DNA from: JBBIND01 sp037444075
GTDB lineage: Bacteria; Acidobacteriota; Terriglobia; Bryobacterales; Bryobacteraceae
Length of the DNA stretch: 44,211 nucleotides
Assembly: GCA_037444075.1 (NCBI GenBank)
Contig: JBBIND010000029.1
Coordinates: 1-44,211, forward strand
Direction of reading: 5' to 3'
A program made the translations under genes and the position numbers. How positions within the stretch are numbered: position 1 is the first letter of the stretch; the number at the start of each line of letters is the position of its first letter. Shown in pieces: positions 14,885 through 23,810 of this stretch. Below the pieces are notes generated by a model. It worked only from the letters and a program-made list of their open reading frames with translations. It did not search any database and was not told where the DNA came from.

Positions 14885-16498
14885 TCAGCGTACGCCGCTC
14901 TTCTGCCTCGCCGGAAGGAACTCGTCTCCGGCGTTCCAGGTGGGCAAGTCATCCCGGTTGGCGGCGTTCAAGGCGATGAGGAAGCCGAACCGCGCTATCT
15001 CTGCCAGCCCGGAAAAGTCCCAGTCCTGACGGAATTCGTCCGACGGCCGGTGATAATGGCGTTGGCCGAACTCGCGCTGCGCCGCCTTGGTGGCCTCGGT
15101 AGAACCGATGTAATCGGTCCCCATCTTCACCGAAAACGCCGGCACTCCCGCCTGCGCGAAAGGAAAATGATCCGAGCGGAAGTAACTGCCCTGTGCCGGG
15201 TTGGGGTCCGGCATGATTTTCAAGCCGAACCGGCGCGCGGCTTCCTGGACCGCCGGCCACAGAGTGGTGCGTTCGGCGCCGTTCACCACCACGTCGAGTG
15301 TGCGTCCCAGGGGCAGAAAAGAGTCGAAGTTCAGAACGGCCGACGTCCGGCCCACCGGGAAGACGGGATTGCTGACATAGTGTTGCGCGCCGCGCAATCC
15401 GGCTTCCTCCGCCGTCACCGCCAGGAAAAGCGCGCTTCGCCGGGGCCTGGGGTTGAGGGCAGCCCACGCCCGGGCAAGTTCCAGGATGATGGCGCAACCG
15501 GTGGCGTTGTCCACCGCCCCGTTATAGATCGAGTCACCGCCGGCGGGCGGGCCTATGCCCAGGTGGTCCCAGTGGGCCGTAAACGCCACTGCCTCCTGCC
15601 GAAGAGCCGCGTCGCTGCCTTCCACCACGGCTACGACGTTGCTGGTTTGGATTGACCGGATTTTGGCAGGCACACGCCCTTTCAACCGGATGCCCAACGG
15701 GATGGGCTTGAACCCGCGCGTCCCGGCCAGCTTGAGCATCTCCTTAACGCTGCGTCCGGAAAGCGCCAGAAGTTGATCGCCGGCTTCCTGCGTGAGCCAT
15801 CCGGAGAAGGCCAGCGCGGGGCTTCCGGCGGGCAGCCGCACCTGGGCGTCCTCGCGGCCCCAGGAGTTCCGTACTACGTCCCAACCATAACCGGCCGTGG
15901 GCGTGGTGTGGATGAGAACCGCGGCGACGGCGCCCTGACGGGCGGCTTGCTCGAACTTGTAAGTCCAACGGCCGTAATAGGTGAGCCCGGGCCCGCCGAA
16001 AAAGGCCGGGTCCTCGCTGGACGGTTCGTTGGTGAACATCACCACGACTTTGCCCTTGACATCCGTTCCAGCGTAATCGTTCCAGCGGAACTCCGGGGCG
16101 GTGATGCCGTGGCCCACGAAAAAGGCCTCCGCGTCAAACTGCTCCAGCTCCGTCTGCCGTTGCGTGACGCCGACGAAGTCTTTGATCCAGGCGAGGCGCA
16201 GGCTCTTCTCCTTGACTGCCTCCAGGTATGCCTCAGGCCGGGTGGTCACTCCGAGCAGCGGCACCGCCTGGAAGAACGTGCCCTTATCGCCCGCCGGCCG
16301 GGCGCCGGCCAGATCGAACTGCGAGGCCAGGTACTCTTCGGTCAGGAAACCGCCCCGTTCACCGACGCCCCGGCCTTCCAGCAGATCACTCGAAAGGAAC
16401 TTCACGTGGGCCCGTATGCGGCTGGAACTGATGTCCTGCGCGGCGGTTGTCGAGAGTCCCGCGCACAGCAGGCAGAATAAGACGGTGCTTCGCTTCAT
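14885..16498 (-). CDS. Secreted M28-family metallopeptidase with PA domain
   Basis: A 537-residue exported zinc aminopeptidase or carboxypeptidase-like enzyme. Signal peptide: KRSTVLFCLLCAGLSTTAAQ. A PA-type insert occupies about residues 110-265 (NDYAGTDVKGKVVVMFTNEP). M28 zinc motifs follow: FTAHWDHLG, GAVDNATGCAIILELARA, VTAEEAGLRGAQHY (catalytic Glu), NFDSF and a late HYHRPSDEF. I start at ATG 16498, preceded by AAAGG. This ATG overlaps the stop of the upstream hydrolase gene (ATGA). The pair looks like a two-gene secreted degradation operon. Substrate not predictable. Confidence 0.9.
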   Translation of the reverse strand: MKRSTVLFCLLCAGLSTTAAQDISSSRIRAHVKFLSSDLLEGRGVGERGGFLTEEYLASQFDLAGARPAGDKGTFFQAVPLLGVTTRPEAYLEAVKEKSLRLAWIKDFVGVTQRQTELEQFDAEAFFVGHGITAPEFRWNDYAGTDVKGKVVVMFTNEPSSEDPAFFGGPGLTYYGRWTYKFEQAARQGAVAAVLIHTTPTAGYGWDVVRNSWGREDAQVRLPAGSPALAFSGWLTQEAGDQLLALSGRSVKEMLKLAGTRGFKPIPLGIRLKGRVPAKIRSIQTSNVVAVVEGSDAALRQEAVAFTAHWDHLGIGPPAGGDSIYNGAVDNATGCAIILELARAWAALNPRPRRSALFLAVTAEEAGLRGAQHYVSNPVFPVGRTSAVLNFDSFLPLGRTLDVVVNGAERTTLWPAVQEAARRFGLKIMPDPNPAQGSYFRSDHFPFAQAGVPAFSVKMGTDYIGSTEATKAAQREFGQRHYHRPSDEFRQDWDFSGLAEIARFGFLIALNAANRDDLPTWNAGDEFLPARQKSGVR

Positions 16499-17670
16499 GG
16501 TTTGCCTTTCAGCCAGCGGAGAAAGAAATTTTGCCACGCCGGATCAATGTTCGGCCCGGTGGCGCGGTGGCCGTCGCCGGTATGAACGAACTGGATCCGT
16601 TCAGGGATGCCTAGCAATTCGTACACCTCGCGGGCGCGGTTGTAATATCCCCAGCTTTGCAGGTCGTCGGAATCCCCTCCGTCGTGCTCAGTGAGATTGC
16701 CGCCGATGAGGAGGAAGGGCCGCGGAGCCGCCAGAGCCATCAACTCATGGTGGTCGTGTTCAAAACCCGGCCGCTTCGGATCAGGATTCAACAGGCTGAG
16801 CACCGTGCCCTCCGGCGTGCGGATTCCGGGGTAGGGGCGCATCCAATCCAGATACCAGGGTGCATACCAATTGGTTCCCCCGTTGACGGCGATGTGCGGG
16901 TCAACGGCAGCCGTGGCGCTGATCTCCGGCGCGAAGGCAGCCACATAGACCGCCGCCTTAGCGCCGAGCGAGAAGCCCATGAAACCGATGCGTTTGCCGT
17001 CCACTTGCGGAAGCGAACGCAGGTACTCGGCCTGGCGCTGCGCGTCGTGGACCATCTTGGCGAGCGGCAGCCAGTGGCCGAAACGCTCCCGCAGTTTCTC
17101 CGGAGCTCCCTGGCGGGCGGTGGTTCCGTCGCGGTAATTGCGGATGAAGGACCAGCCGGTGAGAACGACGAAGCCGCGGCTGGCCAGCCAGGCGCCCCAC
17201 CATTGCTCTGGCATGGTGTAGTCCGGCGTGCTGGATGTCCAGCAAATCACCGCAGGCAGACGCCCTTTGGGCGGATTCTTGGGGATCAGCAGGAGGTGCG
17301 GCTGATAGAAATCGATCTCGAGAGGAAGCTCGAGATGGATGCGCTCGTAGTGCTCGAGCGAGCGCCGGTCCAGCACCCTGACTTTGCGGATATCTCCGAA
17401 CCACTTCCGGTCGTTGCGGTCCGGCTCTAGCTTGCCCAGAATCTGCGTCCAAAGCCGCATCAACTCGGGACGGCGGCGGCGGTGCCAATCCTGCGGTGAA
17501 CGCAAGCCTTCGACGAGCGACGGGATCAACTCGTTCTCGGCTCCCGGCTCCGGCGCCGGGCTGCCTTTGGAAGTGACTTTGTGCTGGTTCAGGCGGGCGG
17601 CATCAGATCCGCTCAGAAGGTGCGTGGCCAGGCAGCCAAACAGGAGCAGCCGCGGCAGGTGCATAGTCAT
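16495..17670 (-). CDS. Secreted alpha/beta hydrolase, acetylxylan-esterase-like
   Basis: A 391-residue protein with signal peptide (MHLPRLLLFGCLATHLLSG) and an alpha/beta hydrolase fold. The nucleophile elbow is GFSLGAKAAVY, with the serine in G-x-S-x-G. DGHRATGP near the C-terminus provides the catalytic His, and APRPFLLIGG precedes the acid region. It is reminiscent of large dienelactone hydrolase or acetylxylan esterase-type proteins common in Acidobacteria and Planctomycetes. ATG 17670 has GGAGA about 7 nt upstream; a second ATG two codons later is possible. The stop overlaps the M28 peptidase start by 4 nt. Confidence 0.83.
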   Translation of the reverse strand: MTMHLPRLLLFGCLATHLLSGSDAARLNQHKVTSKGSPAPEPGAENELIPSLVEGLRSPQDWHRRRRPELMRLWTQILGKLEPDRNDRKWFGDIRKVRVLDRRSLEHYERIHLELPLEIDFYQPHLLLIPKNPPKGRLPAVICWTSSTPDYTMPEQWWGAWLASRGFVVLTGWSFIRNYRDGTTARQGAPEKLRERFGHWLPLAKMVHDAQRQAEYLRSLPQVDGKRIGFMGFSLGAKAAVYVAAFAPEISATAAVDPHIAVNGGTNWYAPWYLDWMRPYPGIRTPEGTVLSLLNPDPKRPGFEHDHHELMALAAPRPFLLIGGNLTEHDGGDSDDLQSWGYYNRAREVYELLGIPERIQFVHTGDGHRATGPNIDPAWQNFFLRWLKGKP

Positions 17671-17775
17671 GGTACGGTCTCCGCGAAACGCTTGCCGGAC
17701 AAGCCACATTTTCGCACCCGGGCGGCTCCGGGTGCTATCTTCAGGAACGGCCGCTGCCGGCCGATGAACTAGGCA

Positions 17776-18309
17776 ATGACGCCGCTGTCTGTTGAAATCA
17801 AAGTACTGTTGCTGATGGTCTCCGTAGCAGCGGGAGTGATCGACCTGCGCTCGCGCAGGATCCCGAACTGGCTCACGGTTCCGGCGCTGCTGCTCGGGTT
17901 GGGAGCGAACGTTGTTTTGGGCGGGCTGGCGGGTTTGAAAACATCTTTGCTGGGCTTCGGCCTGGCGCTGCTCATTTATCTGCCTTTGTTTCTGTTGCGA
18001 GCCATGGGCGGCGGCGACGTGAAGTTGATGGCCGCGCTGGGGGCTGCCGCGGGGCCTCAGCACTGGTTGGTGCTGTTCGTTCTGACGGCGCTGCTGGGAG
18101 GCGTGGTGGCGCTGGTGGTTGTCATTCTCCGCGGCGCGCTCGGGCGTGTGCTGCGCAATATCGTCCACATTCTGGGAAGCCTGCTTCGGGGGAGGTCTCC
18201 GCACCGGAGCCGCGAAGAGCTGGATATCGCCAGTCCGCGCGCGCTGACGATGCCTCACGGAGCGGTGATCGCCGTGGCTTGTGTGCTTTACGTCGCTCTG
18301 GCCGGCTGA
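17776..18309 (+). CDS. A24-family prepilin peptidase, CpaA/TadV type
   Basis: A 177-residue inner-membrane aspartic protease that removes the leader from type IV or Flp prepilins. The two catalytic aspartates lie in GVIDLRSRRIPN and MGGGDVKLMAALG, separated by hydrophobic segments. The N-terminal methylase and cysteine region of full PilD enzymes is absent, as in CpaA/TadV proteins. No pilin or tad genes are nearby, so it may serve a distant locus. Its 3' end overlaps the convergent mtaB by 22 nt. Confidence 0.87.
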   Translation: MTPLSVEIKVLLLMVSVAAGVIDLRSRRIPNWLTVPALLLGLGANVVLGGLAGLKTSLLGFGLALLIYLPLFLLRAMGGGDVKLMAALGAAAGPQHWLVLFVLTALLGGVVALVVVILRGALGRVLRNIVHILGSLLRGRSPHRSREELDIASPRALTMPHGAVIAVACVLYVALAG

Positions 18310-19616
18310 GAGGCGGCTGCCTCGCGGACTCCGCTGCCGGTCAACCCTCCGACGATGACCGATTCAATCCTGTTCGGCGTTCTCTCGCTGGCCAGCGAAA
18401 CGCTGACGTAGTTGTCACTCAAGGCTTGGCAGGGTTGATCCAGGGTGACTACGGAGAGAGCGCGGCCGATCAGGCTCTCGCGGAAGGCCCTGTTCTTCCC
18501 GGCAGCCGTTTCGCGCAAGATCCGGTTGCGGTGCTTGCGGACCGCCATCGGAACCTGATCCGGAGCTGCCGACGCCGGGGTCCCCGGCCGGGCGGAAAAA
18601 GTGAAGACGTGCAAGTAGGTGAACGGCAGCTCGTCAATGAGCCGCCGGGTCTGCTCGAATTCGGCTTCCGTCTCGCCCGGGAATCCGGCCATCACGTCCG
18701 CTCCGATGGCTGCTTCCGGCATCCACTCGCGCGCTCTGCGAATCCGGTCAGCGTAGTGGCGGGCACGGTACCAACGGCGCATGCGGCGCAGCACCGCGTC
18801 GCTGCCGGATTGCAGGGGCGCGTGGATGTGCCGGGCGATTCTCGGGGAGGAAGCCATCAAGCCGAGCAAATCGTCGGAAAGGTCCATGGGCTCCACCGAA
18901 CTCAGCCGCAGGCGCTCCACGCCGGTTTCTTCGAGCAACCGGCGCAAAAGGCTTGCCAGGCGCAGACGGAAGGCGGGCTCACGGCCCCAGCGTCCCAGGT
19001 TGATGCCGCTCAGCACGATCTCGCGATGTCCGGCTGACAGCGTGCGGACTTGCTCTATCACCCACTCCGGCGAGGCGCTCCGGCTGGGTCCGCGCACCTG
19101 GGGAATAATGCAAAAACTACAGCGGCAGTTACAGCCGTCCTGGATCTTGAGGTTGGGCCGCGTGCGATCGCCGGCGGCCTCCTCCACAATTCCGGCGGTG
19201 AACTCAACCGCCGTCGTCATTTCGGCCACGCTGATGCGGGTGTGGCACGGAGATTCCGGGTCTCCGGCGGCGAGGATTTCTGTGATGACGTGCTTGTGCG
19301 AGTTGCCCACCACCCACTCGACGCCGGGCAGCGCGGCGATTTCCTCGGGAGCGCGCTGGGCGTAACAACCGGTCACCAGAATGCGGGCTCGAGGATTGGC
19401 GCGCTGCACGCGGCGGACCGCCTGCCTCAAGTCCTGGTCCGCGGAAGCCGTTACGGTGCAGGAGTTCAGGATCACCACGTCCGCCTGCTCCAGAGGGGCG
19501 GCACACTCCATCCCCTGGCGCGCCAATTGCGCCGCGAGCGCGGCCCCGTCCGCTTGGGTAGCGCGGCAGCCAAAGCTTTCGATGTGAACACGCCCCACTA
19601 CCTGCAATTTTAGCAA
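18288..19616 (-). CDS. mtaB: tRNA t6A37 C2-methylthiotransferase
   Basis: A radical-SAM methylthiotransferase of about 440 residues that converts t6A37 to ms2t6A37 in tRNAs reading ANN codons. The N-terminal UPF0004 domain has three cluster cysteines (SFGCRATQADG, NSCTVTASADQD, TGCYAQRAP). The radical-SAM motif is GCNCRCSFCIIPQVRGPSRS (C-x3-C-x2-C), with further conserved segments ADVMAGFPGETEAEF and HVFTFSARPGTPA. The outermost start is TTG 19616. TTG 19607 and GTG 19598 are also possible, since an AGGCAGG sits at 19617-19623 and family members usually have about 10 residues before the first cysteine. Confidence 0.9.
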   Translation of the reverse strand: MLKLQVVGRVHIESFGCRATQADGAALAAQLARQGMECAAPLEQADVVILNSCTVTASADQDLRQAVRRVQRANPRARILVTGCYAQRAPEEIAALPGVEWVVGNSHKHVITEILAAGDPESPCHTRISVAEMTTAVEFTAGIVEEAAGDRTRPNLKIQDGCNCRCSFCIIPQVRGPSRSASPEWVIEQVRTLSAGHREIVLSGINLGRWGREPAFRLRLASLLRRLLEETGVERLRLSSVEPMDLSDDLLGLMASSPRIARHIHAPLQSGSDAVLRRMRRWYRARHYADRIRRAREWMPEAAIGADVMAGFPGETEAEFEQTRRLIDELPFTYLHVFTFSARPGTPASAAPDQVPMAVRKHRNRILRETAAGKNRAFRESLIGRALSVVTLDQPCQALSDNYVSVSLASERTPNRIESVIVGGLTGSGVREAAASQPARAT

Positions 19617-19678
19617 CCTGCCTGCGCCGCCTCTGAAGTATCATTTTCCTTTCAGCGAAAATGCCGAGGAGGAACCGC

Positions 19679-21529
19679 TTGATTCACCGGCGTTGGATAG
19701 CATTGCTGCTGCTGGCCGCGGCTTCACTGTGCGCTCAAGACCACGTGGCCATTCTGGGCGCCCTCGTTGTCGACGGCACAGGCGCTGAGCCCACACAGCA
19801 GAACGTATTGATTCGTGCGGGTCGCATCGTGGCGGTGGGCGCGGAAATCGCCATCCCCGCCGATGCGCGGCGGGTCGACGCGCGCGGCCAGACGCTGCTG
19901 CCAGGACTCATCGACCTGCACACGCACGTGCCCTATTCCGCGGTGACCGGCGTGTCCGGCGACTGGGGCAAGAACCTCAAAGCGTATTTGTATTCAGGCG
20001 TCACCACGGTGGTCGACTTCGGCACCTACCCGGAGACTTTCGAGCCCGTGCGGCGGCTGATCGAGCAGGGCGTCTGGATCGCTCCGAGGGTCAACCTGGC
20101 GGCACGGCTCACCACGCCCGGAGGTCACGGGGCCGAAGGCGGGCGGGGGGATTTCTTTTCCCAGGAAGTGACCACGGCACGCGAGGCCCGAGCCGCCGTG
20201 CGCCGGGTTCTGCCTTACAAACCCGACGTCATCAAGGTCTTCACGGACGGATGGCGTTATGGCGCCGCGCCCGACATGTCCAGCATGACGGAGGAGACGC
20301 TGACGGCTCTCGTCGAGGAAGCGCACCGCCACAACATGAAGGTCCTGACGCACACCGTCACGCTGGCGAAGGCCAAAGAGGCCGTGCGGGCGGGAGTGGA
20401 TGTCATCGCCCACGGCATTGGGGATGCTCAGGCTGACCTGGAACTGGTGCGCCTGATGCAACAAAAAGGGACTACCTACGCGCCCACGCTGGCCGTGTAC
20501 GAACCGCGCCAGCAGCGCACGTTGGCGCCCATGTTGAGCGAACTGCTCGAGCCAGCCGCGCGCAAACTGCTCGAAGCGGCCGCGGCGCGCCCGGCTACCG
20601 CCGTGACGGACGTTCCTCGGGCCCGGCGCTGGCGCATCCTGATGGAAAACACGGCCGCGCTGCGCGCCGGTGGCGTGAGTTTCGGCCTGGGAACGGACGC
20701 GGGTGTTACGGGCACCTATCACGGTTGGGCCAGCCTGCGGGAACTGGAATTGCTGGTCATGGGAGGCCTGACCCCGCTCGAAGCGTTGACGGCCGGCACT
20801 GGCAATTCGGCCAAGGCGCTGGGCGTGGACGCTGACCGCGGCACGGTGTCGCCCGGCAAGCTGGCTGATCTGGTGCTGGTGGAGGGTACGCCGCACAAGT
20901 CTATCAGCGACATCTACCGCATCCGCAGCGTCTTTCTGGGCGGACGAGAAATCGACCGGGCCTCGTTGGCGCGGCAAATCGGCACGTCCGAGCCTACCCC
21001 GATTCCCGCCCGCAAGGCCCCCCGGATGATTGCGGACTTCCAGCGCTCCGACGGGCGCACCAACTTGGGCAGCCTGGTGGTGAATTCCACCGACAGCGGC
21101 CACGACAATTCCAAGATGCTCTACCTGCGCACGGGGCGTAAGGGCGGCAACTACGCCCTCACCGTGGTGACGCGCTTGGGCGAGAAGGACAAACCTTTCG
21201 CGGCGGTCAACTTCCCCCTCAGTCCGGGCGCCATAGAACCAGTGGACGTCCGAGCCTACCGGGGCGTCCGGTTCGATGCCCGCGGAGACGGCAGCTACCG
21301 CCTGCTGGCGGTCACGCGCGGCGTGCGTGACCAGGCGCATTTTCAGGCGCCGTTCCGGGCTCAGTCGAAGTGGAAGAACGTCAAGATCTCGTTCGACTCA
21401 CTGCGGCGAGAAGAAACTCGCCTGCCCGCTAGTTGGACCGGAACGGACCTATTGCAGCTTGTCTTCGAGATCAGCGGCCCGGCCAGCACGCACGGGTGGC
21501 TGGAACTGGACAACGTCAGGTTCTACTGA
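19679..21529 (+). CDS. Secreted amidohydrolase with C-terminal CIA30-like domain
   Basis: A 616-residue protein. Signal peptide IHRRWIALLLLAAASLCAQ. The metal-dependent amidohydrolase domain (about 20-440) shows LLPGLIDLHTHVPYS (HxH), HTVTLAKAKEAV, DVIAHGIGD and the Asp ligand in GLGTDAGVTGTYHG, ending with the typical GKLADLVLVEG. Residues about 455-616 resemble a CIA30-type beta-sandwich (ISFDSLRREETRLPASW, then WLELDNVRFY), a fusion common in this group. TTG 19679 is chosen over ATG 19661 because AGGAGGA at 19667-19673, inside the longer frame, is ideally spaced for it and the signal peptide then begins cleanly. Substrate unknown. Confidence 0.87.
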   Translation: MIHRRWIALLLLAAASLCAQDHVAILGALVVDGTGAEPTQQNVLIRAGRIVAVGAEIAIPADARRVDARGQTLLPGLIDLHTHVPYSAVTGVSGDWGKNLKAYLYSGVTTVVDFGTYPETFEPVRRLIEQGVWIAPRVNLAARLTTPGGHGAEGGRGDFFSQEVTTAREARAAVRRVLPYKPDVIKVFTDGWRYGAAPDMSSMTEETLTALVEEAHRHNMKVLTHTVTLAKAKEAVRAGVDVIAHGIGDAQADLELVRLMQQKGTTYAPTLAVYEPRQQRTLAPMLSELLEPAARKLLEAAAARPATAVTDVPRARRWRILMENTAALRAGGVSFGLGTDAGVTGTYHGWASLRELELLVMGGLTPLEALTAGTGNSAKALGVDADRGTVSPGKLADLVLVEGTPHKSISDIYRIRSVFLGGREIDRASLARQIGTSEPTPIPARKAPRMIADFQRSDGRTNLGSLVVNSTDSGHDNSKMLYLRTGRKGGNYALTVVTRLGEKDKPFAAVNFPLSPGAIEPVDVRAYRGVRFDARGDGSYRLLAVTRGVRDQAHFQAPFRAQSKWKNVKISFDSLRREETRLPASWTGTDLLQLVFEISGPASTHGWLELDNVRFY

Positions 21530-21539
21530 CCGCCGTGCG

Positions 21540-21587
21540 CCGCCCGGGGAAGAGGGCGTGGGTGCCAGGGACTCGTAGCCCGGGCGG
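21540..21587 (+). terminator. GC-rich hairpin between the amidohydrolase and rpsU
   Basis: CCGCCCGGG (21540-21548) pairs perfectly with CCCGGGCGG (21579-21587) across a 30-nt loop, starting 10 nt after the amidohydrolase stop. No U-tract follows; it could be a weak terminator or part of the rpsU leader. Confidence 0.3.
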
Positions 21588-21705
21588 GTTGCGCTATCAT
21601 GGAAAAGATCTCTCCCCGACTGCTTCCCAGTTCGGAATCCTAGAGACAAGGCGCGCGAAACGGTTCGCATGCCTATTTTTGACCCGGTGAGGGGGTGAGT
21701 ACTAG

Positions 21706-21903
21706 TTGGCTGAAGTCGAAATTCAGGATGGCGAGAGCTTAGAGAGCGCAATACGGCGCTTTAAGAGGAAAGTGCAGCAAGAGGACATCATCAAGGAAAT
21801 CAAGCGGCACTCCTACTACTTGAAGCCTGGCGAAAAGAAGCGCCTCAAGACCGCCCTTGCCCGCAAGCGCAACCGCAGGCGGCGCAGCAGAGACTTCGAA
21901 TAA
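21706..21903 (+). CDS. rpsU: 30S ribosomal protein S21
   Basis: A 65-residue basic S21 with the family sequence SLESAIRRFKRKVQQED, the hinge IKRHSYYLKPGEKKR and an Arg/Lys-rich tail (KRNRRRRSR). It helps 30S subunits initiate on mRNA. The start is TTG 21706, giving MAEVEIQDGES; an AGGGGGTGAG stretch ends 6 nt before it. No in-frame ATG gives a sensible N-terminus. It stands alone between the amidohydrolase and the sugar cluster. Confidence 0.95.
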   Translation: MAEVEIQDGESLESAIRRFKRKVQQEDIIKEIKRHSYYLKPGEKKRLKTALARKRNRRRRSRDFE

Positions 21904-22031
21904 AGTCCGCTTCCTTACGGGGAGTGGCCGGTACACGCGGCGGCTCCCCGGGATCCTTCCTTCCCAATCTTGTTCCCCTTCATCGAGTGTGCGCGTCACG
22001 CTTGCGGTGACTACAAACTTCCCTCCTTGGT

Positions 22032-22053
22032 CGGATGATATAATCGTCATCCG
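22032..22053 (+). promoter_or_regulatory. Perfect palindromic operator overlapping a TATAAT -10 box
   Basis: CGGATGA (22032-22038) and TCATCCG (22047-22053) are perfect inverted repeats around an 8-nt centre containing TATAAT (22039-22044). The site is about 90 nt upstream of the arabinofuranosidase start. A dimeric repressor bound here would block RNA polymerase. It probably controls the sugar-use cluster; no regulator gene lies next to it. Confidence 0.6.
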
Positions 22054-22142
22054 CTTGCTGGCCAGGCAGCCGAGACACGCGGCTGGTTGAGGAATGCCGG
22101 CAGCGGCCCCCATCGCGCGTATCGCCGAAAGGAGATGAAGAA

Positions 22143-23702
22143 ATGACGTTCCGCAGAACTCTCGCCATGGCATCGCTACTGATGCTCATTCACCCGGCAG
22201 TTTCTCCGGGCCAAACGCCGGAGGCTCGCATCAAGGTGGATGTGGAACGGGTCGTGGGCGAAGTCCACCCCCACCTGTTCGGCAATTTCGCCGAGCACTT
22301 AGGCCGCTGCATTTACGGCGGCATTTTCGAACCTGGCAGTGCCCTGGCGGATGCCGACGGCTACCGCAAGGACGTCATGGAGGCTACCCGCAACCTGGGC
22401 GTCACACTCCTGCGCTGGCCGGGCGGCAACTTCGTTTCCGGATACGACTGGAAAGACGGTATCGGTCCGCGCGCCAACCGGCCCGTGCGTCTGGAGGGCG
22501 CCTGGGGCGCCGTCGAGCCGAATACGTTCGGGACGGACGAGTTCCTGCGCTACTGCGAGCGGTTGGGAGTCGAACCCTACATTTGCATCAACGCCGGGCT
22601 AGGGACCATCAACGATGCGCGGGACTGGGTGGAGTACGTCAACGGTTCGCAGCGAACCTACTGGGCGGACCAGCGGCGTAAGAACGGCCGGGATAAGCCC
22701 TACGGCGTGAAGTACTGGGGATTGGGCAACGAAATCGACGGGCCCTGGCAGTTGGGGCACAAGAACGCCGAGGATTACTCCAAGTTCGCCTTGGAAGCGG
22801 CCAAAGCCATGCGCCGTGTAGACTCCAGCATCAAGTTGATTGCCAGCGGATCGAGTTTCTTCGGCGGCGACTGGGTGAGCTGGAACCGTGTCGTTCTGGA
22901 GAAGTTGCGGAACGACATCGACTACATCTCGCTGCATACCTACATCGGCAACCCCGACAACGATTTCGAGCGTTTCCTCGCCAACGGCCAACTCGTGGAC
23001 AACTACATCGCGGTTCTGAAGGGGCAGATTCTGGCGGCGCAGTCAGGAATGCGAAACCCGCGGCCGATTTACATCGCCTACGACGAGTGGAACGTCTGGT
23101 ACCGCGCCCGGGGTGGCGGCGAGCATGAAACCGGGGCGACGCGCCTGGAGGAAATCTACAACTACGAAGACGCTCTGGCGATGGGGATGTTCATGAACTC
23201 GTTCATCCGGAACGCGGACATCGTCAAGATGGCCAATCTGGCTCAGTTGGTGAACGTGATCGCGCCCATATTCACGAACGAAAAAGGCCTCTTCCTGCAA
23301 CCCATCTACTTCCCGCTCATGGAATACGCCAGGCAGAAGGGACACCAGTCACTGGACCTTCTGGTGAAGGCGCCTACCTACCAGGTGGCCAACCGCAAAC
23401 CCATCCCCTACCTGGACGTTTCCGGCACCTACGACCCCAAGAGCCGGACCGTCTATCTGAACGTCCTGAACAGAAGTTCGAAGTCCGACATCCGCGCCGG
23501 CATTGAGGGCGTGGCGGCATCCGGCGGAAACGTGGAAGTCTGGGAACTGAACCACAACGACTTCAAGACCACACACACGTTCGGCGATGACCGCAAGGTT
23601 CGTCCGCAGATCAGGCGCCAGCCCATAGCCGCCACGGGCGGTGCTTTGACTTACACGTTCCCCAAGCACTCACTCACGATTCTGAAACTCCAGAGCCAGT
23701 AA
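22143..23702 (+). CDS. Secreted GH51 alpha-L-arabinofuranosidase
   Basis: A 519-residue glycoside hydrolase family 51 enzyme releasing L-arabinofuranose from arabinan or arabinoxylan. The N-terminus has a signal peptide (FRRTLAMASLLMLIHPAVSPGQ). Family hallmarks are GNFAEHLGRCIYGGIFEPGS, LLRWPGGNFVSGYDW, the acid/base E197 in YWGLGNEIDGPW and the nucleophile E315 in AYDEWNVWY. The C-terminal beta-sandwich follows (LNVLNRSSKSD), ending FPKHSLTILKL. AGGAG lies 8 nt before ATG 22143. It is the first gene of a cluster with an SDR, a sugar-binding lipoprotein and an Ldh2-type dehydrogenase. Confidence 0.94.
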   Translation: MTFRRTLAMASLLMLIHPAVSPGQTPEARIKVDVERVVGEVHPHLFGNFAEHLGRCIYGGIFEPGSALADADGYRKDVMEATRNLGVTLLRWPGGNFVSGYDWKDGIGPRANRPVRLEGAWGAVEPNTFGTDEFLRYCERLGVEPYICINAGLGTINDARDWVEYVNGSQRTYWADQRRKNGRDKPYGVKYWGLGNEIDGPWQLGHKNAEDYSKFALEAAKAMRRVDSSIKLIASGSSFFGGDWVSWNRVVLEKLRNDIDYISLHTYIGNPDNDFERFLANGQLVDNYIAVLKGQILAAQSGMRNPRPIYIAYDEWNVWYRARGGGEHETGATRLEEIYNYEDALAMGMFMNSFIRNADIVKMANLAQLVNVIAPIFTNEKGLFLQPIYFPLMEYARQKGHQSLDLLVKAPTYQVANRKPIPYLDVSGTYDPKSRTVYLNVLNRSSKSDIRAGIEGVAASGGNVEVWELNHNDFKTTHTFGDDRKVRPQIRRQPIAATGGALTYTFPKHSLTILKLQSQ

Positions 23703-23810
23703 GCAGGCCGAGGCGCTTTTCGCGCGCGCCGGACGCGGACCGGAAGGCTGTGCGCCCGGGCGGCGGGCCTACTATACAATGGCAGTTTCCCCCTCGGAGT
23801 GTGGACAGAG

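Noticed and set aside
17671..18258. N-terminal extension of the alpha/beta hydrolase across the prepilin peptidase gene.
   Set aside because: It is antisense to an obvious membrane protease gene, and a signal peptide with ribosome binding site begins at 17670.
19994..21340. Minus-strand open frame of 448 codons.
   Set aside because: It is antisense to the amidohydrolase and shows only His/Arg/Gln-rich shadow composition without motifs.
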